Virus record (IMG/VR): IMGVR_UViG_3300033049_000177 | Span: 1 to 22,582 of that record | Length of the DNA: 22,582 nt | From: a virus | Reading direction: 5' to 3' (one strand) | Shown here: piece after piece, positions 14,937-22,381 of the stretch | Numbering within the stretch: position 1 is the first letter of the stretch | How the letters are laid out: every line of letters begins with the position of its first letter | Notes under the pieces: generated by a model | The model's database searches: none | What the model saw: only the letters and a program-made list of their open reading frames with translations | What the model was told of the DNA's origin: nothing | Made by a program: the position numbers and the translations under genes

Positions 14937-15449
14937 TTAAACACTTAATAAGCCTACCAAAGTATCTTTATTGTCACGTGCTAAATACTTAATACCCTTA
15001 GCATCAAGGATTGTTCGCAATTGCTCAGAAGTCATTGAGTTGTAATCGACTGCATCTGTAGCGTTCACTGTTTCAGCTTTGAATGAATCAATGACCGTTT
15101 GTAGCTGTTGATTTTCTTCAAGTGCTTTGCTCAATTGAGCTTTGAGTTCATCATTTTCAGTTTTAAAATCATCACGCTCAGTTTGGGCAACATTGAGCTG
15201 TAATTCTTTTTGAACTAGCTCTTCACTGACTGCATCAAATTGTTCAATAGGTACAAAAGCGTTTTTAAAATCTTCGCTAGATGCACTGCCAACCGCACCG
15301 CCTGAAATGTGCCCTTGTTCACTTTCTAAATCCGCAAAATCTACAAAACCTAATTCACGTAATTCAGCTTCATGGTCTTCATTTTGTGCAAGTTGATGCT
15401 TATGTGATTGTGTAGATCCCACATAAAGCATTTTTGGGAATTCACGCAT
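14937..15449 (-). CDS. Coiled-coil protein with C-terminal HeH/SAP-like domain
   Basis: A 170-aa protein placed right after the coat gene. Residues 1-45 form a short conserved-looking head (MREFPKMLYVG, then a basic patch and NEDHEAELRELGFVDF). Residues about 80-130 form a coiled coil. The C-terminal 38 residues (YNSMTSEQLRTILDAKGI, LARDNKDTLVGLL) fit the small helix-extension-helix fold seen in SAP, HeH or LEM-type domains, which often bind nucleic acid or protein. Such proteins are common beside phage coat genes; the role is not settled. I chose ATG 15449, with GGAG eight bases upstream, rather than an ATG at 15491 inside the hairpin. No enzymatic motif is seen. Confidence 0.72.
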   Translation of the reverse strand: MREFPKMLYVGSTQSHKHQLAQNEDHEAELRELGFVDFADLESEQGHISGGAVGSASSEDFKNAFVPIEQFDAVSEELVQKELQLNVAQTERDDFKTENDELKAQLSKALEENQQLQTVIDSFKAETVNATDAVDYNSMTSEQLRTILDAKGIKYLARDNKDTLVGLLSV

Positions 15450-15459
15450 TTTACATACT

Positions 15460-15502
15460 CCAAAAATGACAACGCCCCAATTAAGGGGCATGTGTTGTCA
15501 TT
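15460..15502 (-). terminator. Long hairpin between coat and downstream gene
   Basis: AATGACAAC-GCCCC (15465-15478) pairs with GGGGC-GTTGTCATT (15485-15489 and 15494-15502), with a 6-base loop and a 4-base bulge. On the minus strand it ends in TTTTT. It lies just past the coat gene stop and could be a partial terminator or a processing site that holds coat expression above that of later genes. The ribosome binding site of the next gene follows directly. Confidence 0.65.
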
Positions 15503-15512
15503 AAATTTTTGA

Positions 15513-16742
15513 TTAATCGATACGGCCTACACGCGCGGCATGATTACCACGAACCATAGTGAAGCCGTATAAGACATCAATACGAGTTCCCTCATAGTCA
15601 CTTACCCAGTTGCCACCCGTTTGCACACGCAATGCCATTGTTTCTGTGTTGAAGGTATAACCCTCACAACCAGCGAGTACTTTCAATGGAGCAAAGGCAG
15701 CACTAAATGCGTCTTTGGTGTAGCAAAGGGCCTGATCAATAACATCGTTATCAGCACCAACGAAAGTTAAGCCAGCAGCATTTGCAGGAGATCCAGAAAC
15801 ATTGGCATTTGCTTGTTTGGTCCCGCCAACTAAATCAGGTGTGATTTCAGGATAGATTTTTAATGTCGCTGTTGCACCGCCTGCTATTACATCCTCAAGC
15901 ACTACAAACTGCATAAGCTTGCCATAAGATAAGCGAGTTAATGGATGTAGCATTTCAACACCAGGTAAACTAAAAACCTGACCTGCTTTGATCACATCGC
16001 CATTAGCTAACCCACCAACTGTCAATAAGCCACCAGTTTGACCAGCGCCATTAACAGTAATCCCAGATGTTTTACCATTTACTTGACGGTAAATATGCTC
16101 AGACTCGACAAAGTCGAAACCACGTGCACGGCCTACATAACCCTCTTTGTATTGCTTGGCAATTTCAGCATTCGGGTTAAATAATGTACCTGACGTATCA
16201 ACGATGCCGTTGGTAAATTCAGAGGATAGTAAAGCAATACGACCAGCTGCAGGCGTTAAAGAGCGTGCCAACATTTCACGTGCACGACCAAAAGGTGCAA
16301 GCGGTGAGATTTCATTAGCCCCAATCAATGTACTGTTGTTTACAGTCACAATCGCACGTTTAAGTAGGTCCGCATCTACAGTCGTTGCCAAAGACTGGAT
16401 AGCAGGCTTTAAAAAGCGATCTTTAAAGTCAGTTAGAGTCAATGTTTGTTCTGCTGCACCAAATTCCAAAGACACGTGTTTTTGAGTATCAACTTTTAAA
16501 ACGCGTGTTGATTCTTTGGCGTTTAGATCCGCATCATCCCCGTTATATTCTTTGCCATCTGTAACAATTGGCACTGGTGGGATTTTGATTCGAACTTGCG
16601 AACCGACTTTATACCCCGCTTTATCTTTATTGAATTCTGTCTCACGACCACGGTTGATCGATTTAATAAAGACAGATTCTTCAATTAGCATTGCTGCTGC
16701 TTCTTTTGCTACAACATCATGAGTTAAAACATTATTTGACAT
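15513..16742 (-). CDS. Major coat protein, P22 gp5-like
   Basis: Main capsid subunit with an HK97-type fold, 409 aa (P22 coat 430). It follows the scaffold gene, as in P22. The sequence shows an N-terminal helical region (NNVLTHDVVAKEAAAMLIEE), then IRIPPVP-type strands. A spine region contains LKPAIQSLATTVDADLLKRA, comparable to the ARKLANNVELKVANMA helix of P22 gp5. Later it has GVEMLHPLTR, an inserted beta domain, and a C-terminal end with TRIDVLYGFTMVRGNHAARVG, comparable to P22 ALWYGVNATRPE. The start has an AAGGT site, 12 bases after the scaffold stop. It assembles with scaffold on the portal; the scaffold leaves during DNA packaging. Confidence 0.87.
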   Translation of the reverse strand: MSNNVLTHDVVAKEAAAMLIEESVFIKSINRGRETEFNKDKAGYKVGSQVRIKIPPVPIVTDGKEYNGDDADLNAKESTRVLKVDTQKHVSLEFGAAEQTLTLTDFKDRFLKPAIQSLATTVDADLLKRAIVTVNNSTLIGANEISPLAPFGRAREMLARSLTPAAGRIALLSSEFTNGIVDTSGTLFNPNAEIAKQYKEGYVGRARGFDFVESEHIYRQVNGKTSGITVNGAGQTGGLLTVGGLANGDVIKAGQVFSLPGVEMLHPLTRLSYGKLMQFVVLEDVIAGGATATLKIYPEITPDLVGGTKQANANVSGSPANAAGLTFVGADNDVIDQALCYTKDAFSAAFAPLKVLAGCEGYTFNTETMALRVQTGGNWVSDYEGTRIDVLYGFTMVRGNHAARVGRID

Positions 16743-16754
16743 ATTTCAATTACC

Positions 16755-17570
16755 TTATTTGATACCACGGCTGCGCAAAAACTCTTCATCAGATCCTTTG
16801 TATGGATCTTTTTTTGAGTTTGCCCCACCCTTTGGTGGATTCACTGGCGCAGGGGCATTAGGGATTTTTGGATTTTTTGGACTATTTTTAAGCGTTGCTC
16901 GGATTTCCCCAAGCTTCATTAATTGCTGTGTTGGACTCATATCGAGCAATTCAACAATATCAACAGGATCTTTACCCAGTTCATAAAGTACAGCAGGAGC
17001 AGCATCGCCCAACTCAAGCACAGCTCTGCTTAGTTGTTCTGGTAATTCCCCGCCACTGATATGAACGAGTGAACCCACGACACGTTGATAATCAGGATGA
17101 GTTTTTGAAAACTCTGCTTCAGCTACTTCAAGTTTGTACGCTTGAGCTTGATGTAATTGATCATTACGTTGCTGCTCATGTTGACTTGCATATTCCTGCC
17201 GCGCTTTATCTGCTTGAAACTTAGAGATTGCATTTGCATAATCTTCGATTGAATCGTATTCATGCAATTGTGGCTCTTTAGAAGCAGACTGAGCTTGACT
17301 TGCATATTTTTGCTCTAACTCTTGAGCTTTACGAATTGCGTCGTTTTTCTCCCAAGTTAGTTTTGCAATACGCTTATCAATCGCACTTTGCCGTTGGGCA
17401 GCTTTTTCCTCTTCTGCTTTTTGAGCAGCTTCGGCTTGCTGTTCCTCTGTTAATTCAACTTCACTACCATCACCACCTTGCGATTGTGCAGATTGCTCTG
17501 TTTCATCTGGTGTTGTGGTTTGTTCGGGATTGTTTGTCGGTTGCTCTAAATCTTCCATACTACTGCTCAC
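16755..17570 (-). CDS. Capsid scaffold protein
   Basis: Predicted scaffolding protein, about 270 aa (P22 gp8 has 303). It lies between portal and coat genes, the standard place. The N-terminal 55 residues are acidic and rich in Gln, Glu and Thr. Residues about 55-150 are a charged helix with Lys/Glu/Gln/Ala content. The C-terminus is proline/lysine-rich and basic (KNSPKNPKIPNAPAPVNPPKGG), a likely coat-binding end. No enzymatic motif is seen. The start is uncertain: GTG at 17570 overlaps the portal stop and has AAGG ahead of it, while ATG 17558 lies one base past the portal TAG. Either way translation is probably coupled to portal. Confidence 0.82.
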   Translation of the reverse strand: MSSSMEDLEQPTNNPEQTTTPDETEQSAQSQGGDGSEVELTEEQQAEAAQKAEEEKAAQRQSAIDKRIAKLTWEKNDAIRKAQELEQKYASQAQSASKEPQLHEYDSIEDYANAISKFQADKARQEYASQHEQQRNDQLHQAQAYKLEVAEAEFSKTHPDYQRVVGSLVHISGGELPEQLSRAVLELGDAAPAVLYELGKDPVDIVELLDMSPTQQLMKLGEIRATLKNSPKNPKIPNAPAPVNPPKGGANSKKDPYKGSDEEFLRSRGIK

Positions 17571-19782
17571 TTATGCCTTGAAAACCGTCAAGTTCGGGGT
17601 TTTGTTCATCTACAGCCATGTTTTGCGCATCATTCCCAATCTGACCGTCATTAGGTGCGAATTCTTGTTGCTGTGCCTGTTGCTCTAGCATCTGCTGTTC
17701 AAGCATTTGTTGTTGCATTTCATCAGGCATTAAAAAACCGCCATCTTGTGGCGGTTCTTCGTAAAACTGTTGTTCAGGTGGTGATTGATTCTGTGAATTG
17801 GTATCAAGCCACTCTTCAGGCGGTTGCATATGCTGCAAAATCAGATTGATTGCACCTTTGAGCTCTTCCAATTCAGCTTTAGCTACATTATTTATTTGGG
17901 CTACAGCAAGCGTTGTTTCAGCTTTAAGTTTCTCAATCTCAAACTTAGCTTGACGCTCTGCATTCTTATCCTCAGCTTGTGCTTGAGCTTGTTGCAAACC
18001 TTGTTGAAGCTGTTGCATTTGCTGCTGATATTGTTGCATTAATGCTTGTAGCTGCGGATCTTCACCATCTTGTGTCAAAGCAGGATCAAGTGATTTTTTG
18101 ATACGCTCAACAATATCTTCAAGCATATTTCCATCATCAAATGCTTTGAGCAATAAGTCAGGTGCGACTTGACCAATCTGCGGAACAAATTGCAATAACT
18201 CTGTAAGCGCTTGCTTATTCTCTTGACGCTGACTGATAAAGCTTGGACCAGTAGACATACGAATATCATAACGACCGACCGTTAAATTATTCAAAACGCC
18301 ATCAATTACACCATCAACTTGTTGCCCTTGCTGTTGCGTTGGCGCAGGGGCATTTAGTTGAACACGTTCAGTTTTATTGTCTTCACCAGTTATGCGTTTC
18401 ACCATTTGCACTGAATAGGCTTTTTGATAAACCCCAATTAGCACACGGCCAACTTGAGCAAGTGATTTGTTCAAGTTGTCAGTGATATGAAAATGACTTA
18501 CATCTGCGCGCTGTTGTAAAAGACTGATTGCTTTACCTGACTGATTATTGACATTCTGCCCCATTGCTGCGGGTTGCATATTGAGTATTTGCTCAATACT
18601 TTGTTTAGCCCCATCAGCCGCGTTTAAAATACCAGTTAAAGCTGTAAGCGCAGGCATCTGTTGTGGTGGTGCAATTGGGTTGCCTTCATCATCCATATCG
18701 TTATAGCGCAATACTTGGTAGTCATTAGGTTTGGACCATTCTGTTATATCCCTAGAAGCGCGCTCAGGAATTAAATACTGTTTACGCAATCCCTCTAAGA
18801 TTTGTTGAGCTTCTGAAGATTTCCAAAAGTTATAGAGCTTTTGAGGATCTCTAGCAAAATGCACCATTGAATATACATAACGCTTCTCACCATCCCATGT
18901 CACGTCTCCATAAACTGGGATAATCGGCAACATTGGCACGATAAATTCACGATCTTCTAAAACTTTAGTGCCAGTAAGCTTATACCACCAACATTTCTCT
19001 TCATAACTTTCACGCTCTTTTTCAATTAGCGTTTCATCATTTGGTTTGTCGTATGTGGTTGTGCCATCAGCCAATAAATACAAAGTTTTTGATTTACGCT
19101 GAATCTCAAACATTTCAGCAACGCAAACAGTTTTATCATCGTGATTGAGCCATTCGCTATTTTGAATTGAATCATCAAAATCACTTGCAGCATCTTCACC
19201 GTATTGATCGACAATATCTGCTCTTGGTAACCATGTTTTGATCACAACATAACGAGCATCTGAGCCATCTAGCTCTTTACTCATCGGATCAAGATAGACT
19301 GACTCTGGATTATGGATTGTGAGAATTTTGGGTTCTTGTTGGAAGCTATCAGGTGAAACATAATCAACATGGATTCGAACAAAGCCCATACCACCATAAA
19401 CCACGCCCTCAACTGCTGCGTCATAGGCATTATCAGCGCCACTGGTTATCTCAGTGTCGCGCAACAATCCGTTGAAAACTTTCGCAATCGCTGGATCAGC
19501 AATATCATCAACAGGTTCAGCTTTGATTTGCTGGCGATTTAAACGTGCTGAGTTGATTTGTTGCTTGCAATATGTTCTAAGCACGTTAAATGTGAGTGTT
19601 GGAATGCCGTCTTTTTCACGCTCTTTACGGTCTTTTTCACTCCACTGCGCTTTATCAATCGTCACAAACTGGCGATCATCTTTGCCCAGTTTGTAATTAT
19701 CAGCCCAATAATCCTCGGCTTCATCGCACAACTTGCGCACACGCACAAGAATATCAGTGTCTTTTTTCTTTTCATCTGTCAT
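17560..19782 (-). CDS. Portal protein, P22 gp1-like
   Basis: Dodecameric ring through which DNA is packaged and ejected, 740 aa (P22 portal 725). The N-terminal half shows the family pattern: FVTIDKAQWSEKDRKEREKDGIPTLTFN, then LRTYCKQQINSARLNRQQIK, GVVYGGMGFVRI, and HNPESVYLDP. A later part has PIIPVYGD and MVHFARDPQKLYNFWKSSEAQ. Residues about 560-690 are a Gln-rich helix (QQYQQQMQQLQQGLQQAQAQAE), matching the C-terminal barrel region. The tail is rich in Gln and acidic residues. The start overlaps the large terminase stop in ATGA. Near its 3' end the gene contains a terminator-like hairpin (17732-17756). Confidence 0.9.
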   Translation of the reverse strand: MTDEKKKDTDILVRVRKLCDEAEDYWADNYKLGKDDRQFVTIDKAQWSEKDRKEREKDGIPTLTFNVLRTYCKQQINSARLNRQQIKAEPVDDIADPAIAKVFNGLLRDTEITSGADNAYDAAVEGVVYGGMGFVRIHVDYVSPDSFQQEPKILTIHNPESVYLDPMSKELDGSDARYVVIKTWLPRADIVDQYGEDAASDFDDSIQNSEWLNHDDKTVCVAEMFEIQRKSKTLYLLADGTTTYDKPNDETLIEKERESYEEKCWWYKLTGTKVLEDREFIVPMLPIIPVYGDVTWDGEKRYVYSMVHFARDPQKLYNFWKSSEAQQILEGLRKQYLIPERASRDITEWSKPNDYQVLRYNDMDDEGNPIAPPQQMPALTALTGILNAADGAKQSIEQILNMQPAAMGQNVNNQSGKAISLLQQRADVSHFHITDNLNKSLAQVGRVLIGVYQKAYSVQMVKRITGEDNKTERVQLNAPAPTQQQGQQVDGVIDGVLNNLTVGRYDIRMSTGPSFISQRQENKQALTELLQFVPQIGQVAPDLLLKAFDDGNMLEDIVERIKKSLDPALTQDGEDPQLQALMQQYQQQMQQLQQGLQQAQAQAEDKNAERQAKFEIEKLKAETTLAVAQINNVAKAELEELKGAINLILQHMQPPEEWLDTNSQNQSPPEQQFYEEPPQDGGFLMPDEMQQQMLEQQMLEQQAQQQEFAPNDGQIGNDAQNMAVDEQNPELDGFQGISEQ
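17732..17756 (-). terminator. Terminator-like hairpin inside the portal gene
   Basis: On the minus strand AACCGCC (17756-17750), a 7-base loop, GGCGGTT (17742-17736) and then TTTTTT form a textbook intrinsic terminator within codons of the portal C-terminus (PPQDGGFLM). The 3' arm and T-run share 16 identical bases with the terminator at 2221-2236. Confidence 0.55.
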
Positions 19783-21323
19783 GACAATGTTGTCCGTCTT
19801 GCAAGTGGTGGAGGTGGAGATTTCTTAGCGACACGCCCTATTTGATCTCGTACTTGAGCAAACTGTCTAAATGCGTCAGATGCTTCAGAATGCCCATCTG
19901 ATTTGACTGGTTCACTTGTATAAGTCTGCGCATGAGCATTAAATTTGCGCGTGTAATTCTCTATATGTGTTAAGCCGTTTTTACATCGGTCAACATCAAA
20001 CCAAACATCATTCATTAGGGCGTTACGAGTCTGGTTAATACCATGTAATAGCTCAGAAACCCGCGGCACAATTTCAACATTGGTCAGCCCTAAGTTTTTC
20101 AACATTTGTTGAGGAGATAAGTTTTTACTTTCACCTTGTCTTGCATGAGCACCATCATGGGGTAGGTAGTGTTTGCCCCATAAATAGCCTTTGGATTGCA
20201 TTATTTTGACAAAATACTCGTATGGTTCGCCCCATCCCTCAGCAAAATCAATAAACAAATCTTGCATACCCACTCTTTGATGAAACCAAATAGCTGTACC
20301 GTCTGAATTACCAATATCCCAAAAGGTATTTACAGGAACGTCTGTCCTAATTGGTAAAGTGCAAATACGTCCTTCTTTACGTACTTTGAGGAATTGCTCT
20401 GTATACCAGCACCCTTCTTTTGATTTCTTAAATGCTTCATCTGGGGTTGATGGATATTCTTGCCACATCAACTCAGACGATCCACTGAAATCGCTATCAC
20501 GAGTTGCTACATACCAAGCCCTTTGATCTAAAGTAATTTTTACATTACATTCTTGCTCAATGCCGTCAAAATAGTCATGTTCTTTATCTGTGATATGGAT
20601 ATTTTGATGATCAAGCTGATACTCTTTTGCACCATGCCAAGGATAGAAATTGAATTTGTAGTCTTTTTTCGATAATTCTTTACCACTGTCTTTTTTATTT
20701 CTAGCAATTTCGGTCATATCAAAGAAATCTCCATGATCTCCCTCAGCAGTAGATTCAATAATTACAATCCCATTCGGTGAAACTGCAGGGATTGAACCAG
20801 TCTTAACATCCTTTGCTTTTTTAGGGTATTGAGCACAAATCTTGCCATATTCAGAAACATGTAAATACTGAAGTGTAGAACCACGTAAAGACGTTGCAAC
20901 TTTGATTGAGCTGTTATTATGAGCAAATAAAAGCTCACTCGCGCTATCTCGCGCTAAAGGGAATCTTTTTTTAATTTCAGGTGGCAAATTATCATAAGCA
21001 AATTTAACTTTGTCACGAAATAGCTTTTCAGCAGAATCACGATCCTGGGCAACCATACCAGCACGAATATTACCTTCGCCAAATAAGCAGCAATCTAAAT
21101 AAAAGATTGCTATCAATGTTGTAAACCCTAGCTGCCTTGCTTTTAAGATAATGTTTCGATACCAAAGGTTATTCATAAAATCCAATTGATGTTCATTTGG
21201 TATGAATGAAGCTTTAAGACCTTCTGTATCTTCATCACCCTTAATAAGTATCTGATATAAAAAACCACTTGTTAGACGCCACCACGGATCAGACAAGTTT
21301 TTTTCAAGCTCATCTGGTGTCAT
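19779..21323 (-). CDS. terL: Terminase large subunit
   Basis: ATP-driven DNA packaging motor and nuclease, 514 aa. A Walker A-like motif KARQLGFTT (residues 61-69) and a Walker B strand ending in the catalytic Glu, YLHVSE (about 153-158), mark the N-terminal ATPase. ESTAEG (190-195) is the coupling motif. The C-terminal RNase H-type nuclease has its acidic residues in FWDIGNSDGTA (D336), YLPHDGAHA (D390) and EASDAF (D483). The order ATPase then nuclease and the length are standard. It starts 4 bases after the small subunit stop with AAGGA eight bases upstream, and ends in an ATGA overlap with portal. It works with the small terminase on the portal vertex. Confidence 0.95.
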   Translation of the reverse strand: MTPDELEKNLSDPWWRLTSGFLYQILIKGDEDTEGLKASFIPNEHQLDFMNNLWYRNIILKARQLGFTTLIAIFYLDCCLFGEGNIRAGMVAQDRDSAEKLFRDKVKFAYDNLPPEIKKRFPLARDSASELLFAHNNSSIKVATSLRGSTLQYLHVSEYGKICAQYPKKAKDVKTGSIPAVSPNGIVIIESTAEGDHGDFFDMTEIARNKKDSGKELSKKDYKFNFYPWHGAKEYQLDHQNIHITDKEHDYFDGIEQECNVKITLDQRAWYVATRDSDFSGSSELMWQEYPSTPDEAFKKSKEGCWYTEQFLKVRKEGRICTLPIRTDVPVNTFWDIGNSDGTAIWFHQRVGMQDLFIDFAEGWGEPYEYFVKIMQSKGYLWGKHYLPHDGAHARQGESKNLSPQQMLKNLGLTNVEIVPRVSELLHGINQTRNALMNDVWFDVDRCKNGLTHIENYTRKFNAHAQTYTSEPVKSDGHSEASDAFRQFAQVRDQIGRVAKKSPPPPLARRTTLS

Positions 21324-21327
21324 GGTT

Positions 21328-22083
21328 TTATCCTTTAGGTTTTAATGTGTTTCCGCTTGCTCTGTTCAATAGCTCTTTGAGTGGATCAGAAATATCATGC
21401 TCAATTTTTTCTTTAAATAGGCCCATGTGTTGACCTACCAACTTCAAAGCAGCCATTTGATCATGCATTTTGATTTCTACACCTTCTTTTGTTTGCTTTG
21501 CGCCTGCATACAATAATTGAGCTGACTCACTTAAAGTTGAAGTATCTTCAAGATGTAAATAGCCCTTGCCCTCGCCATCACATGACGGGCATTCAGGATG
21601 AGGCGGCTTGGTTCTGCGAAATCCATACCCACCAACATCGGTTGGATAATTGGCCGAATAAGCTGGATCTTCTTTTTGAATTTCTTTTTCTTCGGCTATC
21701 GTTTGCTGTAAAGCATTCTCAAATTCTGCTTCATCACGCCACTGGTATTGATGATCTTCACCCCAACAGAAACGACAATTAACTAATTTGTGTTTAACCA
21801 GTTCTCTTGGATCAGCCGTACCAATAGCCCAAAGCCTTTGAAGAACATCTATCTGCTCAATGTGTAATTGCTTTGCTCGCTCTGATTTAAGAAACTCAAT
21901 TCTTTGTTTTACTTCTGGTCTACTAAATACAACAAAGCCATGCTGTTTTGCTGATTTTTCACTATATTTAGCTCTAATTGCGGCTTTAGTAATGTTTAAA
22001 TCAAATAGATACTCATTGCAGAACAATTCATGTTGATTGTTTTTTAAGGGCTCACTCCCTTTCGGAAGGTCAATATCTTCCAT
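21328..22083 (-). CDS. terS: Terminase small subunit with Cys-rich insert
   Basis: DNA recognition subunit of the packaging motor, 251 aa. The N-terminus has the helix-turn-helix pattern of this family: HELFCNEYLFDLNITKAAIRAKYSEKSA, then PEVKQRI (about residues 18-62). The middle carries CRFC (C103, C106) and CPSCDGEGKG (C165, C168), which together could bind one zinc ion and enclose a charged insert. The C-terminal helix MAALKLVGQHMGLFKEKIE (about 210-229) is the usual end of the family. Starts: ATG 22083 has GGGAGA seven bases upstream, so I prefer it to a TTG at 22098 that would lie in that site. The promoter driving it is not evident in the leader. Confidence 0.9.
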   Translation of the reverse strand: MEDIDLPKGSEPLKNNQHELFCNEYLFDLNITKAAIRAKYSEKSAKQHGFVVFSRPEVKQRIEFLKSERAKQLHIEQIDVLQRLWAIGTADPRELVKHKLVNCRFCWGEDHQYQWRDEAEFENALQQTIAEEKEIQKEDPAYSANYPTDVGGYGFRRTKPPHPECPSCDGEGKGYLHLEDTSTLSESAQLLYAGAKQTKEGVEIKMHDQMAALKLVGQHMGLFKEKIEHDISDPLKELLNRASGNTLKPKG

Positions 22084-22098
22084 AAATGAATCTCCCAA

Positions 22099-22127
22099 TT
22101 GATTAACTTCAAATCAAAACTTATAAT
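22099..22127 (+). promoter_or_regulatory. Plus-strand sigma-70 promoter, near consensus
   Basis: TTGATT (22099-22104), a spacer of exactly 17 bases, and a perfect TATAAT (22122-22127). It points away from the small terminase gene, opposite to all the genes in the window. Transcription would begin near 22134. Confidence 0.75.
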
Positions 22128-22133
22128 TATTAA

Positions 22134-22330
22134 TGCAGGAGCAAGGACTTCCCGATGGCTTGATGATTCAATGCACAGGGTTCCTGCCGTTAGGTAAGTT
22201 TTTGAACTCCTATTGACAGAAGCAGTAACCAGCCTGTAGTCAATCGAAAGAACGAAGGACGCCACCCAAAAAGAATCACGGCAACTGTGAAGTCTTTATT
22301 AGAAGCCCAATTGATGGGCTTTTATTTTTT
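22134..22330 (+). ncRNA. Candidate antisense/small RNA upstream of terS
   Basis: A stretch of about 195 nt framed by a near-consensus promoter and an intrinsic terminator on the same strand, in a gap with no supported protein gene. It holds several inverted repeats. GCAGGA (22135-22140) pairs with TCCTGC (22182-22187) and encloses CCC/GGG and a GCTTGA-TGAT-TCAA hairpin. ATTGAC (22212-22217) pairs with GTCAAT (22239-22244); TCAC with GTGA (22276-22290). TGCCGT (22185-22190) could instead pair with ACGGCA (22278-22283), giving an alternative fold. If late transcription of terS comes through this gap, the RNA is fully antisense to that leader. A trans-acting small RNA is the other option. It is not a tRNA, and I cannot assign it to a known RNA family. 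Confidence 0.55.
22303..22330 (+). terminator. Plus-strand intrinsic terminator of the RNA candidate
   Basis: AAGCCCA (22303-22309), a 5-base loop and TGGGCTT (22315-22321), followed by TTATTTTTT. The T-rich tail is only on the plus strand side; read on the minus strand the stem is followed by a mixed sequence. Confidence 0.85.
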
Positions 22331-22350
22331 CTGCATTACTTTCATCACCC

Positions 22351-22376
22351 AATAAAAAACCTCCCGAAGGAGGTTT
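22351..22376 (-). terminator. UUCG-loop terminator of the gene at the right edge
   Basis: On the minus strand AAACCTCC-TTCG-GGAGGTTT followed by more T (TTTTTTATT). The 8-bp perfect stem is closed by a C-UUCG-G tetraloop. It lies a few bases past the stop codon of the partial gene and converges with the plus-strand terminator. Confidence 0.9.
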
Positions 22377-22381
22377 AGTTA

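Noticed and set aside
16147-16485. Plus-strand ORF of 112 aa opposite the coat gene.
   Set aside because: Shadow of a well-supported coat gene; no start signal and no recognisable domain.
22133-22216. A 27-codon plus-strand ORF starting ATG-CAG-GAG at the expected transcript start of the RNA candidate.
   Set aside because: It has no ribosome binding site (it would be leaderless), is short enough to arise by chance, and its sequence overlaps the predicted stems. It remains possible that the RNA also encodes a peptide, but nothing supports it.
22044-22265. A 73-aa minus-strand ORF spanning the terS leader.
   Set aside because: It overlaps the terS start in another frame, has no convincing ribosome binding site, and crosses the stretch better explained as an RNA gene.
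22276-22290. GGCAACTGTGA, resembling the CGCAACTGT box of cobalamin riboswitches.
   Set aside because: The other conserved boxes are missing or in the wrong order, and no downstream vitamin-linked gene exists.
22134-22330. tRNA or tmRNA in the plus-strand RNA candidate.
   Set aside because: No T-loop GTTC-R-A-N-T-C pattern, no acceptor stem with CCA and no anticodon arm could be found.
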